Source of the DNA: Candidatus Saccharimonadota bacterium
GTDB taxonomy: Bacteria > Patescibacteriota > Saccharimonadia > Saccharimonadales > UBA4665
Reading direction: 5' to 3'
NCBI GenBank assembly: GCA_028289125.1
Contig: JAQGGZ010000006.1
Coordinates: 104,629-168,628, forward strand
DNA length: 64,000 bases
In this document: piece after piece, positions 59,745 to 64,000 of the stretch
How the letters are laid out: each line of letters opens with the position of its first letter
How positions within the stretch are numbered: the stretch's first letter is position 1
Notes under the pieces: generated by a model
Database searches by the model: none
Told to the model about the DNA's origin: nothing
The model's input: the letters and a program-made list of their open reading frames with translations, nothing else
Made by a program: the position numbers and the translations under genes

Positions 59745-60788
59745 ATGTCAAAAAAGGTTTACGTCGGTATGAGCGGCGGTGTCGACTCGTCTGTTACGGC
59801 TGCTTTACTCAAGCAGCAGGGTTACGACGTCACCGGTGTCTACATGAAGAATTGGAGCCAGGATCTGCCGGGCTTTACTTGCCCGTGGAAAGAAGATTAT
59901 CAGGACGCCAAGCGCGTCGCCGTCCAGCTCGACATCCCCTTCAAAGTTTATGATTTTGAGACCGAGTATCGCCAGAAAGTGGTCGACTACATGCTCGACG
60001 GCTACCGCAGCGGCATCACGCCGAACCCGGACATCATGTGCAACCAAGAGGTGAAATTCAAGCTCTTTCTCGATACCGCCTTGGCTGATGGCGCTGACAT
60101 GATCGCGACCGGGCACTACGCCCGCATCAAGGACGGGCAATTACTAGCAGGCCTTGATGATAATAAGGACCAGAGTTATTTCCTGTACCGCGTGACCGAA
60201 GATGCGTTGCGTCACACCTTGATGCCGATCGGTGACTTTGAAAAACCAGCCGTCCGCCGTATGGCTGGCGAGCTGGGACTCGCGACGGCCGCTAAGAAAG
60301 ATAGCCAAGGCATCTGCTTCGTCGGCAAGGTCGGTATCAAAGAGTTCCTATTGCACGAACTTGGCGTCCAACCGTCGGGTGCCATCATTGATCAACACGG
60401 CCGTATGATTGGTCAGCACGACGGGGCGATCTTCTATACTATCGGGCAGCGACACGGGCTGGACGTCGGTGGCGGGCTGCCGTATTACGTCGTCGGCAAG
60501 GATATGGCGAAGAACGAGGTCTACGTCACGACCGATCTGCAGGACGCCCGCCTGTGGCACAAAACCGTCTCATTGACGCAGTTGCACGCTATCGGATCAG
60601 GCTTTGAAGATGGCAGGGAATACCAGATACGCACCCGTTATCGGGCGCCGCTGGTATCAGCAACGATGCGATTGAATGACGGTGAGGCTTCATTAGAGCT
60701 TCACGAAGATATCAGGGCGATTACCCCCGGGCAGTCAGCCGTCATTTACGATGGCGAGATCTGTCTAGGTGGCGGAATCGTCGTTTAA
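59745..60788 (+). CDS. mnmA: tRNA-specific 2-thiouridylase MnmA
   Basis: 347 residues; adds sulfur to U34 of tRNA-Lys, -Glu and -Gln. PP-loop SGGVDSS near the N-terminus, catalytic Cys99 in MCNQEVKF and persulfide Cys191 in GICFVGK, both in the expected places. Both substrates tRNA-Glu(UUC) and a cysteine desulfurase to feed it are in this window. TGGTATAAT gives a 3-nt leader. Converges with the next gene, with a 24-nt overlap. Confidence 0.96.
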   Translation: MSKKVYVGMSGGVDSSVTAALLKQQGYDVTGVYMKNWSQDLPGFTCPWKEDYQDAKRVAVQLDIPFKVYDFETEYRQKVVDYMLDGYRSGITPNPDIMCNQEVKFKLFLDTALADGADMIATGHYARIKDGQLLAGLDDNKDQSYFLYRVTEDALRHTLMPIGDFEKPAVRRMAGELGLATAAKKDSQGICFVGKVGIKEFLLHELGVQPSGAIIDQHGRMIGQHDGAIFYTIGQRHGLDVGGGLPYYVVGKDMAKNEVYVTTDLQDARLWHKTVSLTQLHAIGSGFEDGREYQIRTRYRAPLVSATMRLNDGEASLELHEDIRAITPGQSAVIYDGEICLGGGIVV

Positions 60789-61772
60789 GAACCGACCCTG
60801 CAGGAATGCACCGGTGTGTTCCATGGCGTCAACGGTATTGGCGTGAGCCGGCACCGGTAATCTCGTAATGCTCATAGCTATGTCATGGGCGGCAAAGAAG
60901 TCCGTATATTTAGCCGATGCCTGCAGATCGAATACGGTCTGGTCACCTTCCGGGTCGTGCGGCATGCAGTACGTGGCCCGCGTAAAGCCCGGGACCAAGA
61001 CTTCATCATACCCGGTAGGTTCGAGTGGGTTATTATCAAGGATACATAGCTGGCTAGCCAGGCAGTACGGAGAGGCGCCGTTCCAGGTCTGGCGTCCGGC
61101 TACGCCGAAGTTCTCAACGAAATCACCCAGGCCGTCGACGCCATGATCGGCGAAGCGCTTGTAGATGGCGCCGATGTATTTGCTGACGATGCTGCCACGA
61201 TAGCCGGTTGCTTCGCTGGTGACGGCTGCCGCGTGGGCCATAGCTGACATCCGGGCGTCGTTAATATCGAACGGCGAGCCATTGAGGATGATGTCCCTGA
61301 CCGGTAAGCCGACGGCTTTGGCGGCGTTGAGACCGATGATGCCACCCATGCTGTGGCAGTAGAGACTGAGCGACCCGGCATTTTGGGCCAGGCGTTGTTG
61401 TCGGGCGAAGCGCTGGGCCTTGTCGCTCAGGTCAGCCATTTTGACCACCTCGTTCCCGTATACGAAGGCGCCGACCGGTGCGCTGTCGGGTATGGAATCG
61501 TTACGGCGGACTTGTCGCGCCATCAGCTGGCCGCGGACACTGCCGTAACCGGGTGCCACCAACCAGGCGTTGTAATTCGGTTCTCCGGAGCTGTTCGGGA
61601 GCGTTACGAGCCGGGTCGGTGTGGCGGGCCAATGCTCTTGGGTGACAGTGCTGTCTAATAAGGCGACCGTCGCGATGGCGGCGGCCCGCTTAAGAAACGT
61701 ACGTCGCGATAAAGCGGCAGCGTCAGAAGGACGGCTGTCGACTTCGGTCATAAGGGAACGGCGATATTCCAT
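60765..61772 (-). CDS. Alpha/beta hydrolase with Tat-like signal
   Basis: 335 residues. The N-terminus has a twin-arginine motif LSRRTFLKRAAA (residues 21-32) and a hydrophobic stretch (IATVALLDS). The hydrolase part has the nucleophile elbow YCHSMGG and a late His near PVPAHANTV. If the signal works, the enzyme folds before export and acts outside the cell or in the envelope. No tat genes are in the window. The start may be 61772 or the second ATG at 61751. Confidence 0.75.
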   Translation of the reverse strand: MEYRRSLMTEVDSRPSDAAALSRRTFLKRAAAIATVALLDSTVTQEHWPATPTRLVTLPNSSGEPNYNAWLVAPGYGSVRGQLMARQVRRNDSIPDSAPVGAFVYGNEVVKMADLSDKAQRFARQQRLAQNAGSLSLYCHSMGGIIGLNAAKAVGLPVRDIILNGSPFDINDARMSAMAHAAAVTSEATGYRGSIVSKYIGAIYKRFADHGVDGLGDFVENFGVAGRQTWNGASPYCLASQLCILDNNPLEPTGYDEVLVPGFTRATYCMPHDPEGDQTVFDLQASAKYTDFFAAHDIAMSITRLPVPAHANTVDAMEHTGAFLQGRFLNDDSAT

Positions 61773-61887
61773 AAGCTTTGTTGGGTGCTAGTATGCTCTT
61801 CATGTGTAACAAAACATAGCCATAAATTTACAACGAATACCGTTTCAGACCCTTCGGGTCGCGACCGGTATGGTAGAATAAAAGCAT

Positions 61888-63210
61888 ATGCTCGATAAAT
61901 TCAAAGACATGGGCAAGGCAGCATTCGTCAAGGCGAAACGGACTGCCGGCCAAACGACCGTCAAAAAGAACACTGACCAGTACATCGTCGGCTTGGACAT
62001 CGGTACCGAGTATGTCAAGGCGTTGATCGCCCAGGTCGATCGCACGGGCGCTGAGGGCCTGAAGATCATCGGCGTCGGCCGCGCCCATCAGAGTCTCAGC
62101 GACATGCAGGCCGGGGCAGTGTCAGATATCGCAAGTGTCGTCCAGAACTGCGACAGTGCTCTCAGCCAAGCCGAAGAACAGGCCGGTGTCAGCGTCCGTA
62201 CCGCGGTCATTGGTATCGCCGGTGAACTCGTCAAGGGTACGACGACTACCGTTCGCGTTGCCCGCAAGGATTCCGCCAAACCCCTAGATACTGAAGAAGT
62301 CGAGAAAATCATCCGCCTCGTACAAGGTCGCGCTGAGACCAAAGCCAAGCAGCAGCTAGCGGTCGAACTCGGTGGCAAGGCCGTCGAAGTCCGCTTGGTC
62401 AACAGCGCACTCGTCGCTATCGACATTGACGGCTACCCGGTTACGAACCCGATCGGTTTTCAGGGTAAAGATGTCGTCGTCCAGCTGTACACCGCCTTCG
62501 CACCCATGATCCACATCGGCGCTTTAGAGCGCGTCGCCCAGGAACTTGACCTCGACCTTTTGGCTGTCGCCGCCGAACCGTTCGCCGTCGCCCGCTCAGT
62601 TATCGGTGATAACCCAAGTGCCAACCTCAGCGCTATCCTGATGGATGTCGGTGGTGGTACGACTGACATCGCTGTCATCAATGACGGTGGCGTGCAGGGA
62701 ACCAAGATGTTCGGCATCGGCGGCCGGGCGTACACCCGGGCGATCGAACGTGACCTCGACGTCGAGTTCAGCCAGGCAGAAGAACTCAAGCTTGGATTGG
62801 CTGAAGACACCGTACCGCGCCAGAAAGTCGCGGCCGTCGAAGCCGCCCTTACCAAGACGCTTGATGTCTGGCAGAGTGGTATCGAACTGGCACTTGGTGA
62901 GTTTACGCGCCTCGACCACTTACCGAACCGCGTCTACCTCTGTGGTGGTGGCTCAAGCCTGGACATGTTGATGGACCGCCTCGAGCGGACTGATTGGTAC
63001 CGCGGCTTACCGTTCACCCGTAAGCCTGTCATCCAGCACATCGAGCCGAGCCAGGTCGCCGGCATCATTGACAAAACGGGTGACGTCAACGACCATACCT
63101 TTATCACTGCTATGGGCTTGCTACGTGTCGGCCTTGACACTTTACAGTTCAGCGACGGTGGTGGCAACGGTTCGATCCGAGAAAAAATTGATAACATGTT
63201 ACGCGTATAA
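61888..63210 (+). CDS. FtsA/PilM-like actin-fold ATPase
   Basis: 440 residues: phosphate-1 motif VGLDIGTEYVKALIA, an SHS2-type insert (about 85-170), phosphate-2 MDVGGGTTDIAVI and the adenosine motif CGGGSSLDML. This domain order fits FtsA and PilM alike. The N-terminal 30-residue basic extension (FKDMGKAAFVKAKRTAG) may bind the membrane, whereas FtsA has its amphipathic helix at the C-terminus. It is followed at once by a membrane protein, as pilM is followed by pilN, but that protein is of another family. TGGTAGAAT gives a 2-nt leader. Confidence 0.85.
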   Translation: MLDKFKDMGKAAFVKAKRTAGQTTVKKNTDQYIVGLDIGTEYVKALIAQVDRTGAEGLKIIGVGRAHQSLSDMQAGAVSDIASVVQNCDSALSQAEEQAGVSVRTAVIGIAGELVKGTTTTVRVARKDSAKPLDTEEVEKIIRLVQGRAETKAKQQLAVELGGKAVEVRLVNSALVAIDIDGYPVTNPIGFQGKDVVVQLYTAFAPMIHIGALERVAQELDLDLLAVAAEPFAVARSVIGDNPSANLSAILMDVGGGTTDIAVINDGGVQGTKMFGIGGRAYTRAIERDLDVEFSQAEELKLGLAEDTVPRQKVAAVEAALTKTLDVWQSGIELALGEFTRLDHLPNRVYLCGGGSSLDMLMDRLERTDWYRGLPFTRKPVIQHIEPSQVAGIIDKTGDVNDHTFITAMGLLRVGLDTLQFSDGGGNGSIREKIDNMLRV

Positions 63211-63212
63211 TT

Positions 63213-64000
63213 ATGGCCACGAATCCTAACAACAAAGACACCATCTACATCGACGTCGACGACGAAATCACCAGTATCATCGACAAGGTCCGGGCATCGA
63301 AGAGCCGGATCGTCGCTTTGGTGCTGCCGAAGCGCGCCTCGGTCCTGCAAAGCGTCGTCAACATGAAGCTCTTGAAGCGGACCTCCGACAACGCCCAGAA
63401 ACAGGTCGTCCTGATTACTTCAGAAGCCGGTCTGTTGCCACTGGCCGGAGCTGTCGGCATGTATGTCGCCAACACTTTGCAGTCCAAGCCGTCGATTCCT
63501 GATTTTGACGCACCCGTGGCTGCCGAGGATGACGTCGAAGAAGCTGTCGCCCTGGATGATACCTTTGATCCGAAAGCTGCCGCCGCCGTCCCGGTCGGTG
63601 AACTGGCGGCTGATGATGCCCCGGCCAAAGTTACCGATGAAGCCGAAACCATCGACCTCGATGATGAGGCTGACGCAACGCCCGCCACCGCTGCTCCGGC
63701 CGCCGCATCCGGCGCCAAAAAGCCCAAGGCGAACAAGAAACTGGCCGTGCCGAACTTCAACCGTTTCAGATTATGGTTGTTTCTCGGCGCACTCGGGCTC
63801 ATCCTATTGATCTTCCTTGGCTACCTTGCTCTAGTCGTCCTCCCGAAGGCCACCGTCACCGCAGTGACCCAAACCAGCTCGATTACCACCAGTAAACCGA
63901 TCACCCTCTCGACACAACAGAAAGCCGTCAGCACTACCGATAACATCCTACCGGCCAATATCCAGCAGGCACAGAAGACAGCCAGCCAGCAGGCAGCAGC
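63213..64000 (+). CDS. CPR-type 'baseplate J-like' membrane protein, 3' end beyond the window
   Basis: Open from ATG 63213 to the window edge (262 codons). The N-terminal domain (IYIDVDDEITSIIDKV, IVALVLPKRASVLQSVVNM, KLLKRTSD) is a cytosolic fold I associate with CPR proteins labelled baseplate J-like. An acidic/Ala-rich linker (about 95-180), one helix (about 192-213) and the start of an extracytoplasmic domain (VVLPKATVTAVTQTSS) follow. It begins 2 nt after the FtsA/PilM-like gene, so the two should act together at the membrane. Confidence 0.75.
   Translation, partial: MATNPNNKDTIYIDVDDEITSIIDKVRASKSRIVALVLPKRASVLQSVVNMKLLKRTSDNAQKQVVLITSEAGLLPLAGAVGMYVANTLQSKPSIPDFDAPVAAEDDVEEAVALDDTFDPKAAAAVPVGELAADDAPAKVTDEAETIDLDDEADATPATAAPAAASGAKKPKANKKLAVPNFNRFRLWLFLGALGLILLIFLGYLALVVLPKATVTAVTQTSSITTSKPITLSTQQKAVSTTDNILPANIQQAQKTASQQAA

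Overview
The window reads as a chromosome segment of a Candidate Phyla Radiation (Patescibacteria) bacterium, most likely a Saccharibacteria (TM7) relative with a moderately high GC content. The evidence is indirect: compact gene packing with many 1-20 nt overlaps; a lone FtsA/PilM-like gene followed by a CPR-type 'baseplate J-like' membrane protein; a G5/DUF348 Rpf-like muralidase; a sortase with several LPxTG-type substrates; a murL-murD pair; and almost no biosynthetic genes. TGA acts as a normal stop, so the UGA-glycine code of Gracilibacteria/Absconditabacteria is excluded. The lineage call is an inference from gene content.

Layout. 1-4.7 kb: a GH13 glucosidase with no canonical start codon, a Nudix hydrolase, a SemiSWEET transporter, a sortase and a repeat-rich sortase substrate, laid out next to tRNA-Lys with a recurring 3'-end/terminator motif. 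4.8-9.0 kb: folD, then murD-murL and two receiver-only response regulators. 9.1-13.6 kb: a small protein, a possible small RNA, a GNAT protein, a membrane protein and a 7TM histidine kinase. 13.6-19.9 kb: a promoter-driven structured RNA candidate, long hairpins, a GC-rich foreign-looking Cys/Pro-rich surface protein, two LPHTG proteins with PKD domains and a pilin-like protein. 20.0-23.9 kb: tRNA-Glu, a decayed tRNA-Glu copy and a run of single genes, each with its own promoter. 23.9-32.7 kb: pyk-pgk-tpiA, a PcrA-type helicase, a second Nudix protein, the Rpf-like muralidase, ksgA and tmRNA. 32.7-47.5 kb: an AT-rich S66 peptidase, a PadR-controlled membrane-protein locus, rsgA, an SDR enzyme, an RRM protein, a GH37 trehalase, an ABC exporter, metG-tatD and a cysteine desulfurase. 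47.5-53.5 kb: an F1-ATPase operon. 53.5-59.7 kb: a WxL-like surface-protein cluster. 59.7-64 kb: mnmA, an alpha/beta hydrolase, the FtsA/PilM-like gene and the truncated last gene.

Two observations stand out. First, the F1 operon has alpha, gamma, beta, epsilon, delta-like and b-like genes but no subunit a, and no ordinary c. In that place it has a secreted/membrane protein ending in a c-like hairpin without the ion-binding carboxylate. It may be an F1 motor coupled to something other than ion transport, and it lies directly beside a surface-protein cluster. Second, operon-leading genes follow a strict rule: an extended -10 box (TGnTAnnnT) ends exactly 6 nt, or a few nt more, before the start codon. 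This predicts widespread leaderless translation and allowed several start codons to be corrected here.

Metabolically the segment supports uptake and breakdown of glucosides and trehalose, lower glycolysis, peptidoglycan assembly by the L-glutamate (MurL) variant and tRNA thiolation (cysteine desulfurase plus MnmA). It also carries a large investment in cell-surface proteins, as expected of an episymbiont that lives on a host cell.
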